Assembly (NCBI GenBank): GCA_038751255.1
Contig: JBCDGN010000003.1
Coordinates: 40,041-104,040, forward strand
Reading direction: 5' to 3'
DNA: 64,000 bases
Origin: JANSYP01 sp038751255
GTDB lineage: Bacteria; Pseudomonadota; Alphaproteobacteria; Rhodobacterales; Rhodobacteraceae
The position numbers and the translations under genes are program-made. The notes beneath the pieces were generated by a model that made no database searches, was not told where the DNA came from, and saw only the letters and a program-made list of their open reading frames with translations. Position 1 is the first letter of the stretch, and every line of letters begins with the position of its first letter. This document shows positions 54,911 through 64,000 of this stretch, piece by piece.

Positions 54911-55306
54911 ATGCGTTTGATTATTCTCTGGCTCTGTCTGTTGTGCGTTCCAGCAGCCGCCGCAGACCGTCCGATCTCTGCCGAAGAGTTTGACCGCTAC
55001 ACCCGCGGCAAGACGCTGTTCTACGGCGTTGATGGCGTAGATTACGGGGTCGAGGAATATCTGAACGATCGCCGTGTCCGCTGGGCCTTTCTGGGCGATG
55101 AGTGCGTCGAAGGCTACTGGTATGCCGAGGGCAGCAACATTTGCTTCGCGTACGAGGCGCGTGAAGGTGTGCAATGTTGGCAGTTTTTCCTCTCGAACGG
55201 TCGCCTGACAGCCCAGTCCATGAATGAAGGCAGCGATACAACTGTCTATGAAATCAACAAAAGTTCCGAACCAATGATCTGTCTTGGCCCCCAGATCGGC
55301 GTCTAA
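54911..55306 (+). CDS. Small secreted protein of unknown function
   Basis: A 131-residue protein with a signal peptide ending AAA-D. The mature part has four Cys (CVEGYW, ICFAYE, VQCWQF, MICLG) that could form two disulfides, and a beta-rich pattern. I recognise no family with certainty. AAAGGAATT precedes the ATG; the frame to 54824 lacks this. Converges with xseA, four bases apart. Confidence 0.72.
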   Translation: MRLIILWLCLLCVPAAAADRPISAEEFDRYTRGKTLFYGVDGVDYGVEEYLNDRRVRWAFLGDECVEGYWYAEGSNICFAYEAREGVQCWQFFLSNGRLTAQSMNEGSDTTVYEINKSSEPMICLGPQIGV

Positions 55307-55310
55307 GCTA

Positions 55311-56882
55311 TCAGTCGAAAAGCGACCCTTGCGGCGGGTCTTGAGCTTTCTTGCGACGCGATTGAGGCGCTGATCCGCCAAGTGGCAACCGACCGTCAGT
55401 AAACTCGATCTCGAATGATGCGTGGCTTTCGGCGGCTTTTTTGGTTGTGACCACCTCATGGCCTGCGCGCACCACCGCAAAGCCCCGTTTGAGGGTCTCG
55501 GTATAGCCTAGACTGTTGCGCAGCCGATCAGCCGCCTCCAGTTTCTCTGCTCGGATCTTTAAGTAACCTGTCATTGCGCTTGAAAGACGTGGCGTAAGTC
55601 TCTCTATTTCCAGCTTTATATCAGAAAGCTTTCGGTCCGGACTCGCTGCCTCCAAACGGCGCGCCAGATTTTCGAGCCGGAGTGTCTGCTGTTCAATCTG
55701 TCCCCGAGGTGCCGTGATCAAGCGAGCAACTCGATCCAATAAGACCTGCCGATTTAAAGCAACAGGGCTTAACAAGAGCCGCGGGCTGAGACGACCTGAC
55801 ATCCCAGCCAAAAGCAGGGCTTGGTTTTTCACCAGTGTAAGCAGCGCCTTTGGCAAGCGGTCCCCGGCAACATCGAGCCTTTGCCGCGCCGTCTCGGTCA
55901 GACTTTCGAGCCGCGGCAGCGCCCTGAAGAGATCGCGGAGCCTTTGGGTGCGGGTGCCAAGTTCTTGGCCAATGGCGCGGGTCAATCGCGCGCCTTGCTC
56001 TTCGTTCCAGACCCAAAGCTCTCGCCTGACCGGCACTACGATCTCTGCCGCGGCAGTCGGTGTCGGCGCACGCCGGTCTGCCGCATGATCTATCAAAGTG
56101 GTGTCGGTCTCATGCCCCACGGCTGAGATCAGAGGGATTTCGGACGCCGCAGCTGCCCGCACCACCGATTCTTCGTTGAAGCCCCAGAGATCCTCAAGCG
56201 ACCCGCCGCCCCGCGCGACGATCAACACATCAGGCCGCGGGATCGGCCCCATCGGTTCCAGAGCGTTGAACCCATTGATCGCACGGGTCACTTCGGGGGC
56301 GCATTTCTCACCCTGAACCGCGACGGGCCAGATCAGCACATGGCGCGGGAAGCGGTCACTCAGTCGGTGCAGAATATCGCGGATAACTGCCCCGGACGGC
56401 GATGTGACGACGCCGATCATCTCGGGCAAATAGGGCAACGCGCGTTTTCGATCGGCCGCAAAGAGCCCCTCGGCCTCCAGCTTCTTGCGCCGTTGATCGA
56501 GCATCGCCATCAGTGCGCCTACCCCCGCGGGGGCGAGGCTTTCCACGATCAATTGGTACTTCGACTGGCCGGGAAAGGTGGTGAGCCGCCCGGTCGCAAT
56601 CACTTCCAGGCCTTCCTCCGCCTGGGTGCGCATCCGAGCTGCCTGGCCTTTCCAGATCACAGCCGCCAGAACCGCGCGGTCGTCCTTAAGGTCAAGATAG
56701 ACATGGCCCGAGCGGGGGCGTGAGACCCGACCCACCTCGCCCCGAACGCGGACATGCGCAAACCCGCTCTCCACCGCTTTTTTAACCGCGCCGGAAAGCT
56801 CAGAGACAGTAAATTCCGGCGTATTGCGACCCGGATCGCCACCATCGTCGAACAAAGGACCGTCCTCGATCAGATCAGACAT
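55311..56882 (-). CDS. xseA: Exodeoxyribonuclease VII large subunit
   Basis: A 523-residue XseA. An OB-fold at the N-terminus (VRVRGEVGRVSRPRSGHVYLD) is followed by the catalytic domain with VARGGGSLEDLWGFNEE and SAVGHETDTTLIDHAAD, the conserved metal site region, then a long coiled coil. With XseB it degrades single-stranded DNA. It diverges from purD. Confidence 0.95.
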   Translation of the reverse strand: MSDLIEDGPLFDDGGDPGRNTPEFTVSELSGAVKKAVESGFAHVRVRGEVGRVSRPRSGHVYLDLKDDRAVLAAVIWKGQAARMRTQAEEGLEVIATGRLTTFPGQSKYQLIVESLAPAGVGALMAMLDQRRKKLEAEGLFAADRKRALPYLPEMIGVVTSPSGAVIRDILHRLSDRFPRHVLIWPVAVQGEKCAPEVTRAINGFNALEPMGPIPRPDVLIVARGGGSLEDLWGFNEESVVRAAAASEIPLISAVGHETDTTLIDHAADRRAPTPTAAAEIVVPVRRELWVWNEEQGARLTRAIGQELGTRTQRLRDLFRALPRLESLTETARQRLDVAGDRLPKALLTLVKNQALLLAGMSGRLSPRLLLSPVALNRQVLLDRVARLITAPRGQIEQQTLRLENLARRLEAASPDRKLSDIKLEIERLTPRLSSAMTGYLKIRAEKLEAADRLRNSLGYTETLKRGFAVVRAGHEVVTTKKAAESHASFEIEFTDGRLPLGGSAPQSRRKKAQDPPQGSLFD

Positions 56883-56953
56883 GCGCGGGCTCCTTGCTCC
56901 TGCAGAGCTTCCAGCCTAGACCGCCTGCCGGGCAGGGCCAAGGAGACAAGCGG

Positions 56954-58228
56954 GTGAATATTCTCATTCTGGGCGGCGGCGGGCGGGAACACAGCCTCGC
57001 CTGGGCAGCAAAACAGAACCCAAAATGCGACCGGTTGATCGTGGCGCCAGGCAATGCAGGGATCGCCCAGATTGCTTGGTGCGCTGAGCTCGATATCCTA
57101 GACAGCGCAGCGGTGGTGAACTTCTGTAACGAAAACGCCGTCGATATGGTGATTGTCGGCCCCGAAGCGCCGCTTGTCGCCGGTGTGGCAGAGGCCGTGC
57201 GGGCAACGGGGACCTTGTGCTTTGGCCCCTCTGCTGCGGCGGCCCAATTGGAGGCCTCTAAGGCCTTCACCAAAGAGATCTGCGATGCCGCAGGCGTCCC
57301 CACAGCCGCATGGGCGCGTTTCACTGATGCCGATGCGGCAAAGGCCTACCTGCACGCAAAAGGGGCGCCCATCGTGGTCAAGGCCGATGGGCTTGCCGCA
57401 GGCAAAGGGGTCATCGTGGCTCAGACCCTTGACGATGCAGAAGCCGCGGTTGACGAGATGTTTGGTGGGGTTTTCGGCGCAGCTGGGGCCGAGGTCGTGA
57501 TCGAAGAGTTCATGACCGGTGAAGAGGCGTCATTCTTCGTGCTTTGCGATGGCGAGGACGCGCTGCCGATTGGCACCGCACAAGACCATAAACGGATCGG
57601 CGAGGGCGACACCGGTCCCAATACCGGCGGGATGGGCGCCTATTCACCTGCACCGATACTCAATGATGCCCTGCAAACCCAAGTGATGGACCGCATGATC
57701 CGCCCTACCTTGGCCGAGATGATGCGGCGCGGCATGCCGTTTTCAGGTGTTCTTTATGCCGGACTGATGATTAAAGACGGCACCGCACGACTGGTCGAAT
57801 ACAACGTCCGATTTGGCGATCCAGAATGCCAAGTCCTGATGATGCGGCTGGGCGCGCAAGCCTTCGATGCGATCCATGCCTGCGCCGAAGGGCGGCTCGC
57901 CGAAATGCAGCTCAATTGGGCGCTGGATCACGCGATGACCGTTGTGCTGGCAACTGAGGGCTATCCCGGAGCCTATCCCAAAGGCAGCGAAATCGGTGGG
58001 CTCGAAGACCTGCCCGAAGGCAGCAAGCAGATGATGTTTCACGCCGGAACCACTGAGGTGTCAGGGAAAGTCACTGCCGCTGGGGGTCGGGTTTTGAATG
58101 CGACTGCGCGAGATGGCAGCCTTCGGGCCGCGCGCGAAAAGGCCTACGCACTCGTGGAACGTATCGATTGGCCAGAAGGCATCTATCGGCGCGATATTGG
58201 TTGGCGCGCGCTGTCCAGAAAGACTTGA
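56954..58228 (+). CDS. purD: Phosphoribosylamine-glycine ligase
   Basis: A 424-residue ATP-grasp enzyme of purine synthesis. NILILGGGGREHSLAW at the start, VVKADGLAAGKGVIVA in the ATP-grasp fold, and NTGGMGAYSPAP plus NVRFGDPECQV are standard. The start is GTG 56954 with AGGAGAC upstream; the frame to 56894 adds an unrelated leader. Its length fits the family. Confidence 0.96.
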   Translation: MNILILGGGGREHSLAWAAKQNPKCDRLIVAPGNAGIAQIAWCAELDILDSAAVVNFCNENAVDMVIVGPEAPLVAGVAEAVRATGTLCFGPSAAAAQLEASKAFTKEICDAAGVPTAAWARFTDADAAKAYLHAKGAPIVVKADGLAAGKGVIVAQTLDDAEAAVDEMFGGVFGAAGAEVVIEEFMTGEEASFFVLCDGEDALPIGTAQDHKRIGEGDTGPNTGGMGAYSPAPILNDALQTQVMDRMIRPTLAEMMRRGMPFSGVLYAGLMIKDGTARLVEYNVRFGDPECQVLMMRLGAQAFDAIHACAEGRLAEMQLNWALDHAMTVVLATEGYPGAYPKGSEIGGLEDLPEGSKQMMFHAGTTEVSGKVTAAGGRVLNATARDGSLRAAREKAYALVERIDWPEGIYRRDIGWRALSRKT

Positions 58229-58316
58229 CGGACCTCAGACACTCAACGCCATCGGCTTGTGCCCCTTGCCAAGCCTATCTACACCTTTCCCTCAAGGAAA
58301 TGAGGGAGACACTAGA

Positions 58317-59609
58317 ATGAGCGACACACAAGAGCTTGGCTTTGACACTTTGCAAATTCATGCGGGCGCTGCACCCGATCCGGCGACAGGGGCGCGTCAG
58401 ACGCCAATATACCAATCCACAGCCTATGTGTTCCGCGATAGCGAACATGCCGCGGCGCTCTTTAATCTCCAAGAAGTTGGCTTCATCTATTCTCGCCTGA
58501 CCAACCCGACAGTTTCGGTTCTGCAAGATCGCGTGGCAGCACTCGAAGGTGGCGCAGGAGCCGTTGCATGTTCTTCGGGCCATGCGGCACAAATCATGGC
58601 GCTGTTTCCGCTTATGCAACCAGGCTGCAATGTCGTAGCCTCCACCCGGCTTTATGGAGGTACCGTCACGCAGTTTTCCAACACGATCCACCGGTTTGGC
58701 TGGTCGGCGAAATTTGTCGACACAGATGATCTCGATGCGGTACGCGCTGCCATTGACGAAAACACGCGCGCCATTTTCTGCGAATCGATCGCCAATCCCG
58801 GAGGGTACATCACCGATCTCGATGCGATTGCCCAGATCGCCAATGACGCGCAAATACCGATGATCGTCGACAATACCTCTGCCACACCCTATCTCTGCCG
58901 CCCAATCGACCACGGCGCGACCCTGGTGGTCCATTCGACCACAAAATACCTCACCGGCAATGGCACTGTGACCGGCGGTGTGGTCGTCGATAGCGGCGCC
59001 TTTAACTGGGGTGCTTCTGGCAAATTTCCATCCCTGACAGAGCCCGAGCCTGCCTATCACGGGCTGAACTTCTACGAGGCGCTTGGGCCCATGGCTTTTA
59101 CCTTCCATGGCATTGCCGTGGGACTGCGCGATCTCGGTATGACGATGAACCCTCAAGCGGCGCACTACACTCTGATGGGGATCGAAACCCTCAGCTTACG
59201 TATGGACCGGCATGTGGCAAACGCAGTGAAAGTTGCGAATTGGTTGGAGTCCCATGATGCGATTGAGGCTGTAACCTACGCTGGGTTGCCCTCCTCGCCC
59301 TATTTCGACCGCGTGGCAAAAATCTGTCCCAAAGGCGCCGGGGCGCTTTTCACCATTGCGCTCAAAGGCGGCTATGATGCGTGTGTGAAACTTGTCGACA
59401 ATGTGGAACTCTTCTCGCATGTGGCTAATTTGGGGGATGCGCGGTCGCTGATCATTCACTCTGCCTCCACCACGCACCGCCAATTGACCCCCAAACAGCA
59501 GGCTGCCGCGGGTGCGGCCCCGAATGTGGTGCGGCTCTCGATTGGTATCGAAGACCCCAAAGACCAGATCGCCGATCTCGATCAGGCCTTGGCGAAGGCA
59601 ATGGCCTAG
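58317..59609 (+). CDS. O-acetylhomoserine sulfhydrylase (aminocarboxypropyltransferase)
   Basis: A 430-residue PLP enzyme of the Cys/Met metabolism class. The start GFDTLQIHAGAAPDPATGARQTPIYQSTAYVF is typical (in pieces), and the PLP lysine is in VVHSTTKYLTGNG. LGDARSLIIHSASTTH near the C-terminus marks the O-acetylhomoserine type. It combines O-acetylhomoserine with sulfide to give homocysteine, which fits the acetyl-type MetA at 33.4 kb. GAGGGAGAC precedes the ATG. Confidence 0.92.
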   Translation: MSDTQELGFDTLQIHAGAAPDPATGARQTPIYQSTAYVFRDSEHAAALFNLQEVGFIYSRLTNPTVSVLQDRVAALEGGAGAVACSSGHAAQIMALFPLMQPGCNVVASTRLYGGTVTQFSNTIHRFGWSAKFVDTDDLDAVRAAIDENTRAIFCESIANPGGYITDLDAIAQIANDAQIPMIVDNTSATPYLCRPIDHGATLVVHSTTKYLTGNGTVTGGVVVDSGAFNWGASGKFPSLTEPEPAYHGLNFYEALGPMAFTFHGIAVGLRDLGMTMNPQAAHYTLMGIETLSLRMDRHVANAVKVANWLESHDAIEAVTYAGLPSSPYFDRVAKICPKGAGALFTIALKGGYDACVKLVDNVELFSHVANLGDARSLIIHSASTTHRQLTPKQQAAAGAAPNVVRLSIGIEDPKDQIADLDQALAKAMA

Positions 59610-59637
59610 TCTCTGCGCCCGGCTGGGCGCTGCTTCA

Positions 59638-60327
59638 CTATTCGGTCAGCGCGTAGACAATCGTGATTTGCGCGCTGACATCGAGGGTTCCAGCGGCGAT
59701 TGGCATGGCACTTACATCCGCTGCCATCTCTGCCCGAAACGGCACAGGTCCGACGCTCCTGCCGGTCTCATTCATAGAAAGCACCGAGTCAAGGCTAAGC
59801 CCCGCCGCGCCTGCATAGGTTTCGGCCCTCAACTTGGCATCCGCAACCGCTGCTGCACGCGCCTCGGCCATTGGAGCAGACGGGTCGGAGAGCTGAAAGC
59901 GCAGCCCATCAAAACGGGTCGCCCCGGCTTTGGACGCAGCCGCATAGATAAGCCCCACGGCGCTAAGGTCCCGGATCTTCACAGCCAGAGCAACGTTCGC
60001 CTCATAGGCCTCTGGCACCGATCCGATTTGCCCATCGTCCTGGCGCGGGAAGATCGGGCGCAAGGCTGCGCGACGGGTCTGAATATCGTCCTCGGAAACT
60101 TCGGCACTTTTTAGCGCTGCGATCAAAGATGCCGTGACCTCTCCGGCTTGGTCCAACACAGCTTGAGAGCTTTGCGCACGAAGTGTCGTGCCGAGATCGA
60201 GGATCGCCATATCGGGTGCTGCATCAACCGAGCCAGTGCCTGTCACCGTGATCACGGGACCTGTCTCTGCGACAGCGCCGCCGCCTAAGGTCAGAATCGC
60301 CAAGACCGTGGCAATCGCATTGCGCAT
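59638..60327 (-). CDS. SIMPL-domain (DUF541) secreted protein
   Basis: A 229-residue periplasmic protein of the SIMPL family with signal peptide ending AVA-E. ITVTGTGSVDAAPDMAILDLG opens the domain and ARAAAVADAKLRAETYAGAAG is a conserved helix. The role is unproven; relatives are linked to oxidative stress. Start 60327 is picked because AAGGAGG sits seven bases upstream; ATG 60333 overlaps that site. Confidence 0.85.
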   Translation of the reverse strand: MRNAIATVLAILTLGGGAVAETGPVITVTGTGSVDAAPDMAILDLGTTLRAQSSQAVLDQAGEVTASLIAALKSAEVSEDDIQTRRAALRPIFPRQDDGQIGSVPEAYEANVALAVKIRDLSAVGLIYAAASKAGATRFDGLRFQLSDPSAPMAEARAAAVADAKLRAETYAGAAGLSLDSVLSMNETGRSVGPVPFRAEMAADVSAMPIAAGTLDVSAQITIVYALTE

Positions 60328-60466
60328 CTTCATCCTCCTTCTCGTTTTCAATTTAAACGACACATAAATTTTCGAGACTGTGCACGCTTTCTAAAGCGCG
60401 ATATAGTAGCGGTAAGAATGGGTAGAAACCCTCACTTTCAGGCAACTCCACGGAACGTGGTATTCG

Positions 60467-62434
60467 ATGGTCAATCCGGACTGCGCCCTCGCCCTGGCCT
60501 TTGAAGGGGTGTCTTTGCGAAGACGCCGGGCTGACGCTTGGGTCGCTCAGGGCGAGGCCATGTTCGATGCGCCCGATCTGCGTGCCGCGATGACCCGGCT
60601 GAAGGTGCGCGCCATGGGTTCGGAAGGAAAAGCAGCGCCGCAAGTGCTGTTGATCCTGCCCAGCGATCAAGTGCTCTATCAACGGCTGCGCGGTCGCGCT
60701 GCGGGACCCGATGGGGCTGCCGCGGTGCGTGAGGCGCTTGATGGCCAGACACCTTATGCGCTGTCACAGCTTCGATTTTGTTTTGAGCGGCTTGAACATG
60801 GCGGCATCGGGTTTGCCGCCGTGGCCAAGGAAACACTGCAAGAGGCAGAGAGCTTTGCCCGCGAGCAAGGGTTCAATCCTGTCGGGTGCCTGGCCGGAGC
60901 GGAACCCGGGGTCTTGCCGCATGCGGCTTGGTTTGGGCTCAGTTCCAGCCCAGCGGAAGATGGCTGGGTCGTTCAACCCGAAGATATCAATTGGGCGGTG
61001 GCGACCCCTCAAACCGCGCCAGCGTCACGGCCCGATCCCTCGCGCCTCAGCGCCGCCAAAAACAAAGCTGAAACAGCTGCCCGCCAAGCACCGCCTCTGG
61101 CCACGCTGGCCCTGCCTGAAGAACTGAACCCAGAAGAACACGCCCGGGTCGAACGTCTGATCAAAGGCCCCAGCTTTTGGACGCAGGCGCGCGATAGCGT
61201 TCTGCGCCTGGCCTGGATGACCGCTGGGCTGACGGCATTGATCGCGGTGATGGCCTTTTGGCCAGAGATTGCCGCGTTAATCGATCGCATCGGCTCTGAC
61301 CCCACGGAGCTAACCAGTGACGAAGCGCCGTCAGAGGGTCTGCGCCCTGCCGAGCCGACACCGTTTGAACCCATTGCATCGCTTCCCAGCCCTGAACCCT
61401 ACCCGGTGGATGAACGAGATATTTGGACGCCAGAGCGTGGTTTGATGCGGCCTGCGGTCATTTCTGATCTCAACGAACTGGTGCAACCCGCGCTCGATCC
61501 TGAGCTTGGGGCAGATGCGGTGGCGCTCTATCTTCCGAACCCAGATACTTCGGAGCCATTCTTTGCGCTTCCCGCGCCGCCTGCCCCAAACGCAACCTTT
61601 GACATCGACCCCGCCGGACTCGTGCGTCCGAGCCCGGAAGGCGCAGAAAGCCCGGATGGTTTTATCATCTATGAAGGACGCCCGCCGTTGATCCCGCCTG
61701 CGCGCCCGCCAGAGGTGATCGCGGCACAAGAAGCCAACGAAGCCCTGGCCGAAGCAACACCGCCAGAAGCGCTCGATGCGTCGACCGCGCCGGTAAGCCC
61801 AAGGCGTCGTCCCGAAGGTCTGAGTGTTCAAGTCGAACGGCAACAGTTGGGGGGGCGGACGCGAGAAGAATTGGCAACGATGCGGCCCTCTCCACGAAGC
61901 GCAGAACTTGCCGCCGTGGCCGCCGCCGCCCTCGCGGTGCGAACCGTGGCAGTTGATGTTGCCGTGGAAAACGCCGCCGTGGATGCGGCATTGGCATCAG
62001 CGAGCACGGCGGCGCAGACCGCGAGCCTCAGCCCGCAACTCGGCGCCCCGCGTCCTGGCAAACGCCCCAAAGACGTGCCCAAGGCCAAAACAACGCAACA
62101 GCGCCAAGTCGCAGCGGTTGCCGCCGCCTCCACTGCCAGCGCGAGCGCTTCTGCGCCTGCCTCGGCCAGCTATACCCAAGCCACCAGATCCTCTCCGGAA
62201 ACGGTGACCAAACGCGCAACGTCAAACCGAATGAACCTCAAAGAGGTCAATCTTTTGGGGACTTTTGGCCCCACGAATGCTCAGCGGGCTTTGATCAGAT
62301 TGCCTTCTGGCCGGGTGATCAATGTCTCGGTCGGCGACCGGGTCGATGGCGGGAAAGTCGCTGCCATCGGAAAGGGAGAGCTGCGCTATGTGAAAGGCGG
62401 CAGGTCTCATGTTTTGACCATGCCACGCGGCTGA
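60467..62434 (+). CDS. Large membrane protein with PilP-like C-terminal domain
   Basis: A 655-residue protein. The first 180 residues resemble the actin-like GspL/PilM-type fold only loosely. A single helix near 245-265 (LAWMTAGLTALIAVMAFWPEIAAL) is followed by a long Pro/Ala-rich disordered part. The last 75 residues (NRMNLKEVNLLGTFG, RALIRLPSGRVINVSVGD) look like the small PilP/GspC beta domain. This suggests a role in a secretion or pilus-like envelope system, but no partner genes are nearby. Such genes are sometimes mislabelled translation initiation factors because of the Ala/Pro-rich tail. Confidence 0.6.
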   Translation: MVNPDCALALAFEGVSLRRRRADAWVAQGEAMFDAPDLRAAMTRLKVRAMGSEGKAAPQVLLILPSDQVLYQRLRGRAAGPDGAAAVREALDGQTPYALSQLRFCFERLEHGGIGFAAVAKETLQEAESFAREQGFNPVGCLAGAEPGVLPHAAWFGLSSSPAEDGWVVQPEDINWAVATPQTAPASRPDPSRLSAAKNKAETAARQAPPLATLALPEELNPEEHARVERLIKGPSFWTQARDSVLRLAWMTAGLTALIAVMAFWPEIAALIDRIGSDPTELTSDEAPSEGLRPAEPTPFEPIASLPSPEPYPVDERDIWTPERGLMRPAVISDLNELVQPALDPELGADAVALYLPNPDTSEPFFALPAPPAPNATFDIDPAGLVRPSPEGAESPDGFIIYEGRPPLIPPARPPEVIAAQEANEALAEATPPEALDASTAPVSPRRRPEGLSVQVERQQLGGRTREELATMRPSPRSAELAAVAAAALAVRTVAVDVAVENAAVDAALASASTAAQTASLSPQLGAPRPGKRPKDVPKAKTTQQRQVAAVAAASTASASASAPASASYTQATRSSPETVTKRATSNRMNLKEVNLLGTFGPTNAQRALIRLPSGRVINVSVGDRVDGGKVAAIGKGELRYVKGGRSHVLTMPRG

Positions 62435-62567
62435 GTTCGGAGCAGTTGCCCGCGTTTTGGGCATATGCACGGTTTCAGAGCGCAGGTTTTCCGGCAACCG
62501 ATCTGGCGGCTTGGCGAATGCCTGAAAGGGCGCGATACAGTCAGAGCAAAGGGATTATTGCCACGCC

Positions 62568-63821
62568 ATGGAAAGTTTCCTCGCGCAAGCCACAATTTAT
62601 TTCGCCGCCGCTGTGATCGCTGTGCCTGTGGCCGCCCGATTAGGGCTTGGATCGGTCCTGGGATATCTTGCAGCTGGCATTCTCATTGGACCGCTGCTTG
62701 GCCTTGTGGGCAGCGAAACCCAGCAATTGCAGCATTTTGCAGAATTCGGCGTCGTGATGATGCTGTTTCTCATCGGGATGGAGCTTGACCCCCGCGCACT
62801 TTGGGCGATGCGCCACAAACTACTCGGGCTTGGCGGGCTGCAAATCTCCCTGACCACTGTACTCATTATGGGCGGCGCGATTGCCTTTGGTGTGCCTTGG
62901 TCAGTGGGGTTGGCAATAGGCCTCGCGTTTTCCCTCTCCTCGACTGCGATCGTTCTACAGACCCTGTCGGAGAAGGGCCTGATGCAAAGCAAGGGCGGGC
63001 GGTCCGTGTTCTCGGTTCTGCTGACGCAGGACATCGCAGTGATCCCAATGCTTGCGCTGTTGCCTTTGCTGGCGCTTCCGGCAGCCCAAGACCATCAGGG
63101 GCAAGAGGCCCACGGAACGGGGGCCGACGGTCACGGTGCAGGAGATCATGGGGCGGACCACGGGGCTGAACTGGCCGCGTTTCATTTTATCGACACGCTG
63201 CCCGCTTGGGGCGTCACACTGGTGATCTTAGCCGCTTTGGGCGGGATTGTGCTGGCAGGGATTTACCTCAGCCGCCCGGTCTTTTCCTATATTCACAACA
63301 CACGCTTGCGCGAAATGTACACGGCGTTGGCTCTGCTGATCGTGGTGGGCATTGCCAGCTTGATGCATATGGTCAACCTCTCGCCCGCACTCGGCGCTTT
63401 TCTTGCTGGTGTCGTGCTCGCAAACTCCGAGTTTCGCCATGAAATCGAGTCCGATATCGCGCCCTTCAAAGGGCTGCTGCTCGGTTTGTTCTTTATCACC
63501 GTTGGAGCCGGGATCGACTTTCCGACGCTCTTCAACGAACCGGTGTTTCTGATCGGCGCAACACTTGCGATCATGATTGCCAAAGGGGCCGTTCTTTATG
63601 GGCTGGCCGTGGCTTTTGGGCTCAACCGCCGACATCGTTGGCTTTTCACCCTAGGGCTCGCGCAAGCGGGGGAGTTTGGTTTTGTTCTCGTCAGCTTTGC
63701 CTTGCAAACAAACGTGATTCCAATCGCTTACAGGGGTGAGCTTTACTTGATCATTGCGCTGTCTTTGTTTCAGTTGGTACTGTATCAGCTTTTGCTCTTC
63801 TATCACTTGCAGCAGCTTTAA
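62568..63821 (+). CDS. Kef-like antiporter, membrane domain only, interrupted
   Basis: A 417-residue homologue of the antiporter at 12994-15060, with the same helix pattern, FAEFGVVMMLFLIGMELD and ANSEFRHEIESDIAPF. A His/Gly/Asp-rich loop lies at about residues 174-202. Homology stops sharply after LIIALS (near 63761); the remaining 18 residues are unrelated and the RCK domain is missing. The break matches a drop in GC, so the gene is likely cut by foreign or misjoined DNA rather than naturally short. There is no KefF gene next to this copy. Confidence 0.85.
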   Translation: MESFLAQATIYFAAAVIAVPVAARLGLGSVLGYLAAGILIGPLLGLVGSETQQLQHFAEFGVVMMLFLIGMELDPRALWAMRHKLLGLGGLQISLTTVLIMGGAIAFGVPWSVGLAIGLAFSLSSTAIVLQTLSEKGLMQSKGGRSVFSVLLTQDIAVIPMLALLPLLALPAAQDHQGQEAHGTGADGHGAGDHGADHGAELAAFHFIDTLPAWGVTLVILAALGGIVLAGIYLSRPVFSYIHNTRLREMYTALALLIVVGIASLMHMVNLSPALGAFLAGVVLANSEFRHEIESDIAPFKGLLLGLFFITVGAGIDFPTLFNEPVFLIGATLAIMIAKGAVLYGLAVAFGLNRRHRWLFTLGLAQAGEFGFVLVSFALQTNVIPIAYRGELYLIIALSLFQLVLYQLLLFYHLQQL

Positions 63822-64000
63822 TCGTTCTTGGCAGCAACCCGTTTAAGAAAGGTCAAATTGTTTTATCTTTTCGAGGCAAAAGTGGTAAAACTGCAGGTAA
63901 CCGTGACAAAGTACAAGCTCTAGCATTGCAACTTGCACAGTTGACAAGGAGACAAGGTGTTGCCTTTGTTGCGGACAACGATGCAGGATCTAAAACAAGC
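63761..64000 (+). other. Low-GC tail of different origin with an open frame to the edge
   Basis: From about 63761 the base composition falls: 102 G or C in 240 bases by hand count, against about 60% upstream. A different + frame (from about 63761) runs without stops to the edge, encoding a hydrophobic stretch SAFALLSLAAALIVLG and then GQIVLSFRGKSGKTAGN. I do not recognise it. It could be the end of an inserted element, a transferred gene or an assembly chimera. Confidence 0.5.

Overview
The window is high-GC DNA from an alphaproteobacterium, most likely a marine Rhodobacterales (Roseobacter-group) species. Supporting this are a TRAP transporter, a VPLPA-CTERM surface protein, the divergent DUF6456/DUF6477 pair, a non-pyrrolysine MttB-type methyltransferase and an Nit1C cluster. 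The assignment is inferred from gene content read by eye; no database search was possible. I saw no rRNA, tRNA, CRISPR array or intact insertion sequence.

Left part (1-12 kb). The 3' half of a tightly overlapping Nit1C-type operon (radical SAM tail, GNAT, AIR-synthase-like, MSMEG_0570-like and flavoprotein genes) is followed by a decayed LnmK/Pnap_2097-type pseudogene. Next come a three-gene signalling unit (secreted molybdopterin-fold protein, hybrid histidine kinase, LuxR-type regulator) and, on the opposite strand, a TRAP transporter (dctP-dctQ-dctM). About 1.4 kb of apparently gene-free DNA separates this from the next block.

Centre (12-32 kb). A KefF-like flavoprotein is paired with a KefC-like antiporter that has a histidine-rich loop. 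Then follow a DUF4188 protein, a YbdK-type ligase, molybdate uptake genes modABC plus an SDR, and a compact three-gene cassette. That cassette encodes a Rieske-GltB-type FMN protein, a Rieske-ThDP enzyme and a cation:proton antiporter; it is the most unusual metabolic unit here. The DUF6456/DUF6477 pair, the MttB-family gene, guaA and a FadL-like porin complete the block.

Right part (32-64 kb). metA carries Glu111, the acetyl-CoA-type residue, which fits the O-acetylhomoserine sulfhydrylase gene at 58.3 kb. ppk2 is broken by one in-frame stop. A CueR/CopA copper module has a clear 19-bp-spacer promoter. Beside it lies a tandem duplication of the copA 3' end plus an RTX-like gene, giving two RTX-like genes and one decayed copA tail. 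Next are a VPLPA-CTERM protein, a nuclease-fold protein, a secreted Cache-like protein with an MCP, a DUF3179 protein, yajC-secD-secF, an amidase, serS, xseA, purD, the sulfhydrylase gene, a SIMPL protein, a PilP-like membrane protein and a second Kef-like antiporter. This last gene ends abruptly where roughly 42% GC DNA with a different open frame begins, about 240 bp before the window edge.
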